The translations under genes were made by a program, and so were the position numbers. From Pseudonocardia sulfidoxydans NBRC 16205 (GTDB lineage Bacteria; Actinomycetota; Actinomycetes; Mycobacteriales; Pseudonocardiaceae), in the NCBI RefSeq assembly GCF_007989085.1, contig NZ_BJVJ01000010.1:43924-107923 (forward strand): a DNA stretch of 64,000 bases. The letters run 5' to 3'. This document shows, one piece after another, positions 40,679-50,728 of the stretch (its first letter is position 1; each line of letters opens with the position of its first letter). The notes under the pieces are model-generated. The model searched no databases. It saw nothing but the letters and a program-made list of their open reading frames with translations, and was not told where the DNA came from.

Positions 40679-41590
40679 TCAGTGCGGCACGGGGGTGAAG
40701 TCGCGCGCGCCGATGAAGTCCGGCCGGCGGCCGGGCGCGGAGAACGGCTCGACGCACTCGTTCTCGACGCTGTTGAACACCACGAAGATGTTCGAGCGCG
40801 GGTACGGCGAGATGTTGTCCGACGACCCGTGCATGCAGTTCGAGTCGAAGAACGTCGCCGACCCGGCGGCCCCGGTGAGCATGGCGATGCCGTGCCGGTC
40901 GGACAGCACCGTCAGGCTGTCCGGGTCCGGTGTGCCGATCTCCTGCTCCTTCAACGACTCTCGGTAGTGGTCCGCGGGGGTCTCGCCGACGCAGGACACG
41001 AAGGTCCGGTGGGAGCCCGGCATGATCATCAGGCAGCCGTTGTAGGGGAAGTTCTCGGTGAGCGAGATCGAGCAGCTGACCGCGCGCGGGACGGGCATGC
41101 CGTCCTCGGCGTGCCAGGTCTCGAAGTCGGAGTGCCAGTAGAAGCCGCCGCCGCCGAAGCCGGGCTTGTAGTTGATCCGGCTCTGGTGGACGTAGACCTC
41201 CGAGCCCAGGATCTGGCGGGCCCGGCCGGCGACGCGTTCGTCGGCGACCAACCGCGCGACGGCGTCGCTGATGCGGTGCACCTCGAAGATCGAGCGCACC
41301 TCGTTCGACGTCTTCTCCACGACACAGCGCTCGTCGCGGCGGACGTCCGGGTCCGTCGCCAGCCGGTCCAGCTCGGCGGCGTACCCGGCGACCTCGGCCG
41401 GTGTGAGGAGCTGCGGGACCTGCACGAATCCGTCGCGTTCGTGCGCCTCCAGCTCTCCGACCCCGAACATCCCACCGTCGGGGCCGCCCCAGACGGCCGG
41501 TTCCTCGCGCGCTATCAGCGACGCGTTCGCCGCGATCCGCGTGGGGTACCGGTCACCGGTCCGTCGATCACCGCCGACAACAGCGGTCAT
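40679..41590 (-). CDS. ectD: Ectoine hydroxylase EctD
   Basis: 303 residues, Fe(II)/2-oxoglutarate dioxygenase converting ectoine to 5-hydroxyectoine. The family core FYWHSDFETWHAEDGMP carries the metal-binding His and Asp; the distal His is in NCMHGSSDN. The start follows the ectC stop directly, so ectABCD is one operon. Indicates response to salt or heat. Confidence 0.97.
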   Translation of the reverse strand: MTAVVGGDRRTGDRYPTRIAANASLIAREEPAVWGGPDGGMFGVGELEAHERDGFVQVPQLLTPAEVAGYAAELDRLATDPDVRRDERCVVEKTSNEVRSIFEVHRISDAVARLVADERVAGRARQILGSEVYVHQSRINYKPGFGGGGFYWHSDFETWHAEDGMPVPRAVSCSISLTENFPYNGCLMIMPGSHRTFVSCVGETPADHYRESLKEQEIGTPDPDSLTVLSDRHGIAMLTGAAGSATFFDSNCMHGSSDNISPYPRSNIFVVFNSVENECVEPFSAPGRRPDFIGARDFTPVPH

Positions 41591-42028
41591 TCAGCTCGCC
41601 TCCTCCACTTTCGCTTTCTCGGTGCCGGCCTTCTCCCCCGGGGTGATCCTGATCAGCGGGTACACACCGTTCTCGTCGTGCACCTCACGCCCCGTGACCG
41701 GCGGGTTGAACACACAGACCGTCCGCATCTCGGTGCGGGGCCGGAGCTGGTGACGCTCGTTGCCGTTGAGCACGTAGATCGAGCCCGGCCCGAGCTGGTA
41801 GGTGGTGTCGTTGTCCTTGTCGTAGAGCTCGCCCTCACCCGCGGTGATGAAGACGGCCTCGATGTGGTTGGCGTACCAGAAGTCGTTGATCGATCCCGCA
41901 TCGAGCACGGTCTCGTGCACCGAGAAGCCCACGCCGTCGTCGGCGAGGACGATGCGCTTGCTGCGCCAGTTCGGCGTCTTGACGTCGCGCTCGGTGTCGG
42001 TGATCTCGGCAAGTGTCCGGACGATCAT
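41591..42028 (-). CDS. ectC: Ectoine synthase EctC
   Basis: 145-residue cupin closing the ectoine ring. MIVRTLAEI start, [21 protein letters not shown] and [12 protein letters not shown] are diagnostic. Follows ectB with a 2-bp gap. Confidence 0.97.
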   Translation of the reverse strand: MIVRTLAEITDTERDVKTPNWRSKRIVLADDGVGFSVHETVLDAGSINDFWYANHIEAVFITAGEGELYDKDNDTTYQLGPGSIYVLNGNERHQLRPRTEMRTVCVFNPPVTGREVHDENGVYPLIRITPGEKAGTEKAKVEEAS

Positions 42029-42030
42029 GG

Positions 42031-43353
42031 TCAGGCCCCCTTCACCACGGTGCGGACGGACTCGGCGATGGTCGCGAGTCCCTCGTCGAGCTCGGCGTCG
42101 CTCACGGTCAGCGGCGGGAGCACCTTCATGACCTCGCTGTTGGGTCCGGAGGTCTCCATCAGCAGACCACGTTCGAACGCCGCGGCACAGACCTTGGCGG
42201 CGAGCTCGGGCTGTTCGAACTGCAGGCCGCGGGCCAGGCCCCGGCCCTTGACGGTGATGGCGGCCTCGGCGTTGTCGGCGGCGATCCGGGTGAACGCCTC
42301 CTCGACGTGCTCGCCCTTGGCGAGCGTCGAGCGCTCGAGGGTGTCGTCGGCCCAGAACTCGCGCAGCGCGGCGGTGGCGGTCACGAACGCGGGGTTGTGA
42401 CCGCGGAAGGTGCCGTTGTGCTCACCGGGTCCCCACTGGTCGATCTCGGGCTTGATCAGGACCAGCGCCATGGGCAGGCCGTAACCGGAGATGGACTTGG
42501 AGATCGTGACGATGTCGGGCTCGATCCCGGCGATCTCGAACGAGAAGAACGGGCCGGTGCGGCCGACGCCCATCTGCACGTCGTCGACGATGAGCAGCAT
42601 GTCGTGGCGCTTGCACAGCTCGGAGAGGGCCTGCAGCCATTCGATGCGGGCGGGGTTGATGCCGCCCTCGCCCTGCACGGTCTCGACGATCACGGCGGCG
42701 GGCTCGTTGAGCGAGGACCCCTGGTCGTCGAGCACACGCTCGAACCACAGGAAGTCGGGCACCTGGCCGTCGAAGTAGTTGTCGAACGGCATCGGCGTGG
42801 CGTGGACCAGCGGGATACCGGCGCCGCCGCGCTTCATCGAGTTGCCGGTCACCGAGAGCGCGCCCAACGTCATGCCGTGGAACGCGTTGGTGAAGTTGAT
42901 CATTGCCTCGCGGCCGGTGACCTTGCGCGCCAACTTGAGGGCGGACTCGACGGCGTTCGCGCCGGTGGGCCCGGGGAACTGCACCTTGTAGTTCAGCCCG
43001 CGGGGTTTCAGGACGAGGTCGCGGAACGTGTCGAGGAAGTCGCCCTTGGCCGTGGTGTACATGTCCAGGCCGTGGGTGATGCCGTCGCGCATCAGGTAGT
43101 CGATCAGCGGCTTCTTGAGCGCGGGCGGGTTGTGGCCGTAGTTGAGCGCACCGGCGCCCGCGAAGAAGTCGAGGTAGCTGCGGCCGTCGACGTCGCTGAG
43201 GCGGCTGCCGCGGGCGGTGTCGAACACCACCGGCCAGTTGCGGCAGTAGCTGCGGACCTCTGATTCGAGATCGCCGAAGACGGTCGTGTCGCCACGGGCG
43301 TCGGATGGTCGCCGGACGGACGGGGTCGAACCGGCGGTGGGCGTCTCGAGCAT
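42031..43353 (-). CDS. ectB: Diaminobutyrate-2-oxoglutarate aminotransferase EctB
   Basis: PLP-dependent class III aminotransferase, 440 residues from ATG 43353, making L-2,4-diaminobutyrate from aspartate semialdehyde. Landmarks: [41 protein letters not shown] and the PLP-lysine segment [13 protein letters not shown] 43353 has GGGGAG 6 nt upstream and fits family length; ATG 43410 would give 459 residues but has no visible Shine-Dalgarno. Confidence 0.93.
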   Translation of the reverse strand: MLETPTAGSTPSVRRPSDARGDTTVFGDLESEVRSYCRNWPVVFDTARGSRLSDVDGRSYLDFFAGAGALNYGHNPPALKKPLIDYLMRDGITHGLDMYTTAKGDFLDTFRDLVLKPRGLNYKVQFPGPTGANAVESALKLARKVTGREAMINFTNAFHGMTLGALSVTGNSMKRGGAGIPLVHATPMPFDNYFDGQVPDFLWFERVLDDQGSSLNEPAAVIVETVQGEGGINPARIEWLQALSELCKRHDMLLIVDDVQMGVGRTGPFFSFEIAGIEPDIVTISKSISGYGLPMALVLIKPEIDQWGPGEHNGTFRGHNPAFVTATAALREFWADDTLERSTLAKGEHVEEAFTRIAADNAEAAITVKGRGLARGLQFEQPELAAKVCAAAFERGLLMETSGPNSEVMKVLPPLTVSDAELDEGLATIAESVRTVVKGA

Positions 43354-43529
43354 CGTGCTCCCCAATGTGGTGAGGGTCTGCGGAAGATCGGTGCGGGCGG
43401 TCGTCGTCATCTGGTGATCACTGCGTCTCGGGTCGTCGTGACCGGCGGGCGGCCGGTCGTGAGCGGGTGTCCGGTATCGGTGTCGCCGTCGTTCGTCGCC
43501 GTGGTGCGTGCCGGGGCGCGCGTCGCCGG

Positions 43530-44060
43530 TCAGGCCGCGAAGGGGCCGATGCGGTGGAGGATCTCCGGCTCGTGACCGGCGCCGAGCTGCTCGGCGGAGA
43601 ACAGCTCGGAGGTGACGAGGCGGGCCGCGCGGCGCTCGGCGAACGCGGCGAACAACCGCTCGGACGCGTCGTTGTCCGGGGTGATCGTCGTTTCGAGGTG
43701 ATCGATGCCGGGCACCCGGTCGACGAGGGCGTCGAGCATGCCGCCGGCGACTCCGAGGCCGCGGGCGGCGGCGTCGACCGCGACCTGCCACACGACGAGG
43801 GTGTTCGGGGCGTCGGGGCGGCGGTAGCCGGTGACGAAGCCGATGGGCTCACTCGTCGGGTCGTCGAGCCGGGCCAGGACGGACGTCTCGGCGAAGTCGC
43901 GGCACCACAACAGATAGGCGTAACGAGAGTTGAGATCGAGCACCTTCGACTCGGCGGCGAGCCGGGAAAGGTCGACGCCGTCGTCGACCGTCGGCTGGGA
44001 AATCAGCACGGTGGGCGGCGTACTCGGCGGGCCTTCGGGGGCGTCCACTTGCACCGTCAT
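43530..44060 (-). CDS. ectA: Diaminobutyrate acetyltransferase EctA
   Basis: 176-residue GNAT enzyme. Acetyl-CoA loop region WQVAVDAAARGLGVAGGML; LETTITPDNDASERLF is the characteristic EctA segment. First gene of ectABCD; 176 bp separate it from ectB. The upstream 176-bp gap to the monooxygenase stop presumably holds the operon promoter, but I see no ectR and no definite promoter. Confidence 0.95.
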   Translation of the reverse strand: MTVQVDAPEGPPSTPPTVLISQPTVDDGVDLSRLAAESKVLDLNSRYAYLLWCRDFAETSVLARLDDPTSEPIGFVTGYRRPDAPNTLVVWQVAVDAAARGLGVAGGMLDALVDRVPGIDHLETTITPDNDASERLFAAFAERRAARLVTSELFSAEQLGAGHEPEILHRIGPFAA

Positions 44061-44236
44061 GGTGGACCAACCTAACAAGCCGTTTGCCGTCGCGCAGCCC
44101 ACTCGTGGCGCCGACCTGCGCAAACGTGGAAATTCTGTGAGGTGGTCCACGGAGATGTTTAGTTTCCGGGACCGGCGGGAACGGGTCGCCGAACAACGGT
44201 GATTCCGCTGTCCCGCCGGTCGCGGCGGCACTCCGA

Positions 44237-45838
44237 TCAGGCCATCACGAATCCGCGATATCCGTCCTTGGCGACGTCGGTGCACGTGCCCGCGTACGAC
44301 GCCATTCCCCCTGCGTATGGCATGAATACGCGCGGTTTGCCGGGGACGTTCGCACCGAGGTACCAGGATGTCGCGGCGCGTGGCAGCAGCGTCCGGTCGG
44401 CGGCCCGCTGGACCTCCTCGCCCCACTCCCGTTCGGCGGCCTCCGTCGTCTCGATGCGGGTGAGACCGCCGTCACGGGCGTGCTCGAGGACGTCGGTGAT
44501 CCAGTCGACGTGCTGTTCGATGCACGTCGGCATGTTGGTGAGCACCGACGGGCTGCCGGGCCCGGTGATCGTGAACATGTTCGGGAAGCCGGCGACCTGC
44601 AGGCCCAGGTATGTCTTCGGGCCCTCGGCCCAGTGGTCGCGCAGGGTCGTCCCGTCGCGGCCCTGGATGTTCATCCGCAGCAACGGACCGGTGAGGGCGT
44701 CGAAGCCGGTCGCGAACACGATGCAGTCGAGCGGGTACTCCTGCTCGGTCGTGCGCATGCCGGTCGCGGTGATCTCCTGGATCGGGGTGGATCGGACGTC
44801 GACGAGCGTGACGTTGTCGCGGTTGTAGGTCTCGAAGTACTGCGTGTCGATGGGGGGTCGCTTCGTCGCGAAGCCGTGGTCGTCGGGCAGCAGCCGCTCG
44901 GCGACCTCGGCGTCCTTCACGACCTCGCGGATCTTGTCGCGGATGAAGTCGGAGGCGGTGTCGTTGGCGGCCTGGTCGGACAGCAGGTCGGAGTAGGCGG
45001 CGCGGAAGCGCAGGCCGCCGAACTCCCACGCGTCCTCGTAGGTCGCGCTGCGCACGTCGTCGGCGACCGACAGCGCGGAGGTCGGGCTGATGAGGAACGG
45101 GTGCCCGTTGGTGGAGGCGCGCTGGACGGCGCGGATGTCGGCGTACTCCTGCTTGATCCGGTCCGACACCTCGGGCGGCATGGGGCCGTTGCGGGCGGGG
45201 ATGGAGTAGTTCGGGGTCCGCTGGAAGACGGTGAGGTGTTCGGCTTCGGCCGCGACGACCGGGATGGCCTGGATGCCCGTCGACCCGGTGCCGACGATGC
45301 CGACGCGCTTGCCGGTGAAGTCGACCTTCTCGTGGGGCCACTGCCCGGTGTGGTACCAGTCGCCTCCGAACGAGTCGAGGCCGGGGATGTCGGGCACGTT
45401 GGCCGACGACAGGCACCCGACCGCGGTGACCATCCAGCGCGCGCTCCAGCTGCCGCCCTGCTCGGTGTCGACGGTCCAGGTGCCGGCGGTGTCGTCCCAC
45501 CGGGCGGCGGTGACGCGGGTGTTCAGCCGGATGTCGCGACGCAGGTCGAAGCGGTCGGCGACGTGGTCGAGGTAGCGCAGGATCTCGGCCTGCCCGGCGT
45601 AGCGCTCCGACCAGGTCCACTCCTGCTGGAGGTCCTCGTCGAACGAATAGGAGTAGTAGTAGCTCTCCGAGTCGCAGCGGGCGCCGGGATAGCGGTTCCA
45701 GTACCAGGTGCCGCCGACGCCGTCCGCGGCTTCGAGCACGACCGCGCTCAGCCCGAGGCGGTGCAGCTGCCGCAGCATGTAGAGCCCGGCGAAACCGGCG
45801 CCGACGACGACCACGTCGACGGTCTGATCTTCGGCCAT
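44237..45838 (-). CDS. Baeyer-Villiger-type flavin monooxygenase
   Basis: 533 residues. FAD-binding VVVGAGFAGLYMLRQL, the BVMO fingerprint FGGDWYHTGQWP and NADPH-binding GIVGTGSTGIQA are intact, as is the C-terminal VFATGFDAL. Type I BVMOs of this group oxidise ketones to esters or lactones; cyclohexanone/steroid monooxygenase-like, substrate not assignable. ATG 45838 has GGAGGG 6 nt upstream. An 18-bp operator-like palindrome overlaps its promoter at 45913-45930. Confidence 0.93.
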   Translation of the reverse strand: MAEDQTVDVVVVGAGFAGLYMLRQLHRLGLSAVVLEAADGVGGTWYWNRYPGARCDSESYYYSYSFDEDLQQEWTWSERYAGQAEILRYLDHVADRFDLRRDIRLNTRVTAARWDDTAGTWTVDTEQGGSWSARWMVTAVGCLSSANVPDIPGLDSFGGDWYHTGQWPHEKVDFTGKRVGIVGTGSTGIQAIPVVAAEAEHLTVFQRTPNYSIPARNGPMPPEVSDRIKQEYADIRAVQRASTNGHPFLISPTSALSVADDVRSATYEDAWEFGGLRFRAAYSDLLSDQAANDTASDFIRDKIREVVKDAEVAERLLPDDHGFATKRPPIDTQYFETYNRDNVTLVDVRSTPIQEITATGMRTTEQEYPLDCIVFATGFDALTGPLLRMNIQGRDGTTLRDHWAEGPKTYLGLQVAGFPNMFTITGPGSPSVLTNMPTCIEQHVDWITDVLEHARDGGLTRIETTEAAEREWGEEVQRAADRTLLPRAATSWYLGANVPGKPRVFMPYAGGMASYAGTCTDVAKDGYRGFVMA

Positions 45839-45912
45839 GAGTCCCTCCACTGTGAGGGTGCAGCTCGACGCCGTCGGACGCACGTCGGAGCGACGGACAG
45901 GGGTCGTCAATA

Positions 45913-45930
45913 GTGTAACGACCGTTCCAC
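45913..45930. promoter_or_regulatory. Operator-like palindrome upstream of the BVMO gene
   Basis: GTG-N-AACG-AC-CGTT-N-CAC, an interrupted palindrome resembling TetR-family operators. It overlaps a possible minus-strand -10 TACACT. No regulator gene is adjacent. Confidence 0.45.
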
Positions 45931-46045
45931 GAAACAGCGGAGCTCACGGGCGGCCGATACGTCGGCGACCTCGTGGCCCTGCGGGTCGTGCGCGTCGCCT
46001 CCTGACCGGCCCCGCAGCACCGCGGCGCCGGCGGTCCGGTCCCGC

Positions 46046-46453
46046 TCAGTAGGCCGGACGGTAGCCCGGGTAGGCGAGCTCCGGGCGGTCGACGATGACG
46101 CGGCCCAGCGGGACGATCGACACCGGGATGAGCTTGATGTTGGCCCACGCCAGCGGGATCCCGATGATGGTCACGGCCAGCGCGATCGCCGTGGCCAGGT
46201 GGCCCAGGGCGAGCCACCAGCCGGCGAAGACGAACCAGATGACGTTGCCGATCGCCGACGGGGCGCCGGCGTCGGGCCGCCGGACCAGGTCGCGACCGAA
46301 CGGCCAGAGGGCGTAGTTGGCCATCCGGAACGAGGCGAGCCCGAACGGGATCGTGACGATCAGGATGCAGCAGATGACGCCGGCGACGGCGTAGCCGATG
46401 GCGAGCCACAGCCCGCAGAGCACCAGCCAGATGACGTTGAGCACCGTGCGCAT
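46046..46453 (-). CDS. YccF-family membrane protein
   Basis: 135 residues, two YccF repeats. Each repeat combines NVIW and a helix: NVIWLVLCGLWLAIGY then IPFGLASFRMANYALWPFG; NVIWFVFAGWWLALGH then IPLAWANIKLIPVSIVPLG. Four transmembrane helices. The family is an inner-membrane protein of unknown function. ATG 46453. Confidence 0.92.
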   Translation of the reverse strand: MRTVLNVIWLVLCGLWLAIGYAVAGVICCILIVTIPFGLASFRMANYALWPFGRDLVRRPDAGAPSAIGNVIWFVFAGWWLALGHLATAIALAVTIIGIPLAWANIKLIPVSIVPLGRVIVDRPELAYPGYRPAY

Positions 46454-46664
46454 CGCGCGTCCCACCCTCTCGCCCGGCGAGTCCGTCCGGACCGTCCAGT
46501 GTGCCCGTGTCCGAGGTGCGCCGCCACAAGCCGCCGACCCCGTCCGAGACCCTGCCGAGCTGCACCTCAGCGCGGTCCGCGCCGCACCCGCGACCCTGAC
46601 GTGCATCTCGGCGGGCGGTCACGGCAGCGGGTTACGCGGAGCGCCGGGCCGGGTAGCGCCGGAC

Positions 46665-46874
46665 ATGACCCAGGAGTTCCGCAAGGGCGACAAGGTCCGC
46701 TGGAAGAGCCACGGCGGCACGGCCGAGGGCGAGGTCGTCGAGAAGATCACCTCCGACACCGAGGCGGCCGGACGGACCGTCCGCGCGTCGAAGGACGAAC
46801 CGCAGTACCGGGTGCGCAGCGACAAGAGCGGCGGTGACGCCGTCCACAAGCCGGACGCCCTCGAGCGCATGTGA
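46665..46874 (+). CDS. DUF2945 (HVA1-type) small protein
   Basis: 69 residues, basic and hydrophilic. KGDKVRWKSHGGTAEGEVVEKI and PQYRVRSDKSGGDAVHKPDAL are the conserved DUF2945 parts, which form an SH3-like fold. ATG 46665. The upstream 211 bp show no gene. Function unknown. Confidence 0.9.
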   Translation: MTQEFRKGDKVRWKSHGGTAEGEVVEKITSDTEAAGRTVRASKDEPQYRVRSDKSGGDAVHKPDALERM

Positions 46875-46910
46875 GGCAATAGATCGGGGCCGGGAACGGT
46901 TGGACCGGTC

Positions 46911-47285
46911 ATGAGCCGCAGCGTGAGGATTCCCGGCCCGGACCACCCGATCACCGTCGAGCCCGGCGGCGTGCGCGTCGTCGTGAAGGTGGGCGGGCAC
47001 GTCGTCGCCGACTCGACGAAGGCGCTCGCCCTGCGCGAGGCCGACTACCCCGTCGCCTGGTACGTGCCGCGCGAGGACGTCGACGCGGCGGTGCTGTCCG
47101 ACAGCGCCACCACCACCTACTGCCCGTACAAGGGCGACGCCTCCTACGTCACGGTGACGACACCCGAAGGCTCCGTCGAGGACGTGGCCTGGAGCTACGT
47201 CGAGCCGTACGAGGCGGTGGCCCCGATCGCCGGGCACCTCGCGTTCTACCCGAACCGCGCGAACATCGTCGTCGAGGAAGCCTGA
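46911..47285 (+). CDS. DUF427 protein
   Basis: 124 residues with one DUF427 domain: VADSTKALALREADYPVAWYVP and TYCPYKGDASYVTV. Small beta-tent proteins of unknown function, common in actinobacteria. ATG 46911; 36 bp after the DUF2945 gene, same strand. Confidence 0.92.
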   Translation: MSRSVRIPGPDHPITVEPGGVRVVVKVGGHVVADSTKALALREADYPVAWYVPREDVDAAVLSDSATTTYCPYKGDASYVTVTTPEGSVEDVAWSYVEPYEAVAPIAGHLAFYPNRANIVVEEA

Positions 47286-47568
47286 GGGGCGACGTGCAGC
47301 GCGGCACCCCGCCCGGCCCGCGGGATCGGGCGACGGCTGACCGGACATCTCCCGGTATTCCCGCCGGGGCCGAGGACAGCATCACGCTGACCTCGGCCTC
47401 GTCGGTGTGCGACCGTGGAGGAGTGCACGACGTCGCGACGCTGCCCGGACCCGACGCGGTCCTCGTCGGCCGCCGCTGGCTCGACGGCGTCGGTTCCCCC
47501 ACCGGCCTCTGACGCCGGGCGCCGTTCCCGCGCCCGCCGACCCTGCCGTCCGAACCGAAGGCGAACCC

Positions 47569-48750
47569 GTGCCCGACACACCCCTGCACCTCGGCGTCCT
47601 GCTCGACGGCGCCGGCCGCCATCCCGCCGCCTGGCGCGAACCCGGCACCCGGCCCGCCGAGCTGCTCACCGCCGGCTACTGGGCCGATCTCGTCGCGGAG
47701 GCCGAGCACGGGCTGCTCGACCTGGTCGCCGTCGACGACAGCCTCGGCCTCCAGTCGGCCGATCCCTTCGCCTCCGACGACCGCACCGACCAGGTCCGCG
47801 GCCGCCTCGACGCGTCGATGCTCGCGTCCCGGATCGCGCCGCTGACCGCGCACGTCGGGATCCTGCCGACGGTCGTCGTCACCCACACCGAGCCCTTCCA
47901 CGTGTCGACGACGATCGCGACGCTCGACTACGTCAGCAGCGGCCGCGGCGGCGTCCAGGTCCGGGTCGCCGCCCGCCCCGACGACGCCGCGCTCTTCGGC
48001 AGGCGCACCATCCCGACCGACCGCGACGAGCTGCTGCGCGAGCTGTTCGGCGAGGCCGCCGACGCCGTCGAGGTGATCCGGCGGCTCTGGGACAGCTGGG
48101 AGGACGACGCGATCATCCGCGACGCCGCGACCGGCCGGTTCATCGACCGCGACCGCCTGCACTACATCGACTTCGAGGGCCCGCACTTCAGCGTGCGGGG
48201 GCCGTCGATCACGCCGCGCCCGCCGCAGGGGCAGCCGATCGTGGCGGCGCTCGCCCATCGGGCGGAGCCGTTCGCGCTGGTCGGGACGTCGTGCGACCTC
48301 GGTTTCGTCACCCCGCGCGACGCCGCCGACGCCCGCCAGATCGTCGCCTCGATCCGGGAGGCGCAGGCCGGTGCGGGCCGCGAGGCCGAGACCGTCCACG
48401 TCTGGGCGGACCTGACCGTCGTCCTCGACGACGACGCCTCGGCCGCCCGCGACCGGCTCGCCCGCCTCGACGCGACGGACCCCCTCACCGACGACGCCCG
48501 GGTCTTCGCCGGGTCGCCCACCGAGCTCGCCGACCTGCTCGACGACCTGCGCGGCGCCGGGCTCACCGGCTTCCGGCTGCGCCCGGCCGTGCTGCCCGAC
48601 GACCTCAGGCAGGTCACCCGCGGGCTCGTCCCCGAGCTGCAACGCCGGGGCCTGTTCCGCGCCGCCTACGAGGCGTCGACGCTGCGCGGGCTGCTCGGCC
48701 TGCCCCGCCCCGCCGACCGCTACGCCACCACCGCAGGGAGCGCCCGATGA
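47569..48750 (+). CDS. LLM-class flavin-dependent monooxygenase
   Basis: 393 residues, bacterial luciferase-like TIM barrel. The region THTEPFHVSTTIATLDYVSSGRGGVQ is typical of the class, as is the segment GPSITPRPPQGQPIV. GTG 47569 has GAAGGCG ~7 nt upstream. Operon with a second monooxygenase (ATGA overlap) and a flavin reductase, a layout typical of alkanesulfonate, dimethyl sulfone or xenobiotic monooxygenases. Substrate not determined. Confidence 0.88.
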   Translation: MPDTPLHLGVLLDGAGRHPAAWREPGTRPAELLTAGYWADLVAEAEHGLLDLVAVDDSLGLQSADPFASDDRTDQVRGRLDASMLASRIAPLTAHVGILPTVVVTHTEPFHVSTTIATLDYVSSGRGGVQVRVAARPDDAALFGRRTIPTDRDELLRELFGEAADAVEVIRRLWDSWEDDAIIRDAATGRFIDRDRLHYIDFEGPHFSVRGPSITPRPPQGQPIVAALAHRAEPFALVGTSCDLGFVTPRDAADARQIVASIREAQAGAGREAETVHVWADLTVVLDDDASAARDRLARLDATDPLTDDARVFAGSPTELADLLDDLRGAGLTGFRLRPAVLPDDLRQVTRGLVPELQRRGLFRAAYEASTLRGLLGLPRPADRYATTAGSAR

Positions 48751-50111
48751 GCCGCAGGCAGATGCACCTCGCCGCGCACTTCCCCGGCGTCAACAACACG
48801 ACGGTCTGGAGCGAGCCCGAGTCGGGCAGCCAGATCGAGTTCTCCTCGTTCGCGCACATGGCCCGCACCGCCGAGCGCGCCAAGTTCGACTTCATGTTCC
48901 TCGCCGAGGGCCTGCGGCTGCGGGAGCAGAACGGCGCCGTCTACGACCTCGACGTCGTCGGGCGCCCCGACAACGCGGCGATCCTCGCCGCCGTCGCCGC
49001 CGTCACCGAGAGGCTCGGCCTGGCCGCGACGATCAGCTCCACCTTCAACGAGCCCTACGAGGTCGCGCGGCGGCTCGCGTCGATCGACCACCTGTCCGGC
49101 GGGCGCGCGGCCTGGAACGTCGTCACCTCCTGGGACAAGTTCACCGGCGAGAACTTCCGCCGCGGCGGCTACCTCGCCCAGGGCGACCGCTACCTGCGCG
49201 CCACGCAGTTCCTCGACACCGTCATGACGCTGCTCGACTCCTGGCATGGCGACGAGATCGTCGCCGACAAGGCGTCGGCCGCGTTCCTGCGCGACGGCGA
49301 CGCCGGCCGCTTCGACGTCCACGTCGACCAGTTCGACATCCGCGGCCGCTTCTCGGTGCCGCGCAGCCCCCAGGGCCGGCCCGTCGTGCTGCAGGCCGGC
49401 GACTCCGACGAGGGCCGCGAGTTCGCCGCCGCCGGCGCCGACGCGATCTTCACCCGGCACGGCTCGCTGGAAGCCGGCCAGGCGTTCTACGCCGACGTCA
49501 AGCGACGCCTCGCCGCCCACGGCCGCACCGAGGACCAGCTGAAGATCCTGCCCGCCACCACCTTCGCCCTCGGCGACACGCAGGCCGAGGCCGAGGAACG
49601 CGGGCGCGAGATCCGTCGTCAGCAGGTGAGCGGCCAGACCGCGCTGCGTTTCCTCGAGCAGGTGTGGAACCGCGACCTGTCGCACCTCGACCCGGACGGT
49701 CCGCTGCCCGAGATCGACCCGCTCGTCGTCGACGCCGACACCCCGCGTGTCTCGCAGGGCCGCGCCGCCGACCGCATGTACCGCGACCCGCTGGCCACCG
49801 CTCGCGAATGGCGGGAGCGCGCGGCGGCGCACAACCTCTCGATCCGCGACCTCATGACCGAGGTGACGTCGCGGCAGTCGTTCGTCGGCACCCCGCAGGC
49901 CGTCGCCGAGGAGATGGAACGATTCGTCGACCAGCGGGCGTCGGACGGGTTCATCCTGGTCCCGCACATCACACCCACGGGTCTCGACGAGTTCGCCGAC
50001 AAGGTCGTGCCGATCCTGCAGGAGCGCGGCTCCTTCCGGGCCGACTACACCGGCACGACGTTGCGCGACCATCTGGGCCTGGCCCCGCTCGACACCCACG
50101 CGAAGGTTTGA
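48747..50111 (+). CDS. NtaA/SnaA/DszA-family flavin monooxygenase
   Basis: 454 residues. Distinctive family segments: MHLAAHFPGVNNTTVW, STFNEPYEVARRLASIDHLSGGRAAWNVVTS, and GENFRRGG. The family uses reduced FMN to oxidise nitrilotriacetate, pristinamycin or sulfones. ATG overlaps the previous stop. Followed by the flavin reductase after 12 bp. Confidence 0.93.
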   Translation: MSRRQMHLAAHFPGVNNTTVWSEPESGSQIEFSSFAHMARTAERAKFDFMFLAEGLRLREQNGAVYDLDVVGRPDNAAILAAVAAVTERLGLAATISSTFNEPYEVARRLASIDHLSGGRAAWNVVTSWDKFTGENFRRGGYLAQGDRYLRATQFLDTVMTLLDSWHGDEIVADKASAAFLRDGDAGRFDVHVDQFDIRGRFSVPRSPQGRPVVLQAGDSDEGREFAAAGADAIFTRHGSLEAGQAFYADVKRRLAAHGRTEDQLKILPATTFALGDTQAEAEERGREIRRQQVSGQTALRFLEQVWNRDLSHLDPDGPLPEIDPLVVDADTPRVSQGRAADRMYRDPLATAREWRERAAAHNLSIRDLMTEVTSRQSFVGTPQAVAEEMERFVDQRASDGFILVPHITPTGLDEFADKVVPILQERGSFRADYTGTTLRDHLGLAPLDTHAKV

Positions 50112-50123
50112 CAAGGAGTTTGT

Positions 50124-50693
50124 GTGCCCGTACTGCAGATCGTCGTCGGCAGCACCCGTCCCGGCCGCGTCGGCGCACCCGTCGCGGCCTGGGCCGCCGA
50201 GCAGGCGCGCGCCCACGGGGGCTTCGACGTGGAGGTGCTCGACCTCGCCGAGATCGACCTCCCGATGTTCGACGAGCCCATCCACCCCGTCCGCGCGCAG
50301 TACACGAACGACCACACGAAGCGCTGGTCGGAGACGATCGCGCGCGGCGACGCCTTCGTCTTCGTGACGCCCGAGTACAACGGCTCCTACGCCGGGGTGC
50401 TCAAGAACGCGATCGACTTCCTCAACCACGAGTGGCGCTACAAGCCCGCGGGGATCGTCTCCTACGGCGGTGTCTCCGCCGGTACCCGTGCCGCCGTCGC
50501 GCTGCGCAGCGTCCTCACGACGCTGCGGATGGTCCCCGCCGTCGACGCCGTCCACATCCCGTTCGTCGGGGAGAAGATCGCCGACGACGGGACGCTCGTC
50601 GCCAACGACGTCATGATCGCCGCCGCCAAGACGATGTTCGACGAGATCGCCCGCCTGCGGACGGGCATCGCCCCACTGCGCCCGGCCCCCTGA
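50124..50693 (+). CDS. NADPH-dependent FMN reductase
   Basis: 189 residues, flavodoxin-like. The FMN phosphate-binding GSTRPGRVG and the TPEYNGSYAGVLKNAIDF signature are intact. GTG with AAGGAG 6 nt upstream. Likely supplies reduced FMN to the two upstream monooxygenases. Confidence 0.94.
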   Translation: MPVLQIVVGSTRPGRVGAPVAAWAAEQARAHGGFDVEVLDLAEIDLPMFDEPIHPVRAQYTNDHTKRWSETIARGDAFVFVTPEYNGSYAGVLKNAIDFLNHEWRYKPAGIVSYGGVSAGTRAAVALRSVLTTLRMVPAVDAVHIPFVGEKIADDGTLVANDVMIAAAKTMFDEIARLRTGIAPLRPAP

Positions 50694-50728
50694 CCCGCCC
50701 CGGTCCCTGCGCCCCGGCCCACTACCGC

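Noticed and set aside
40679..50693. Biosynthetic gene cluster beyond ectoine
   Set aside because: No polyketide, peptide or terpene core enzyme; the BVMO and flavin monooxygenases stand without such partners.
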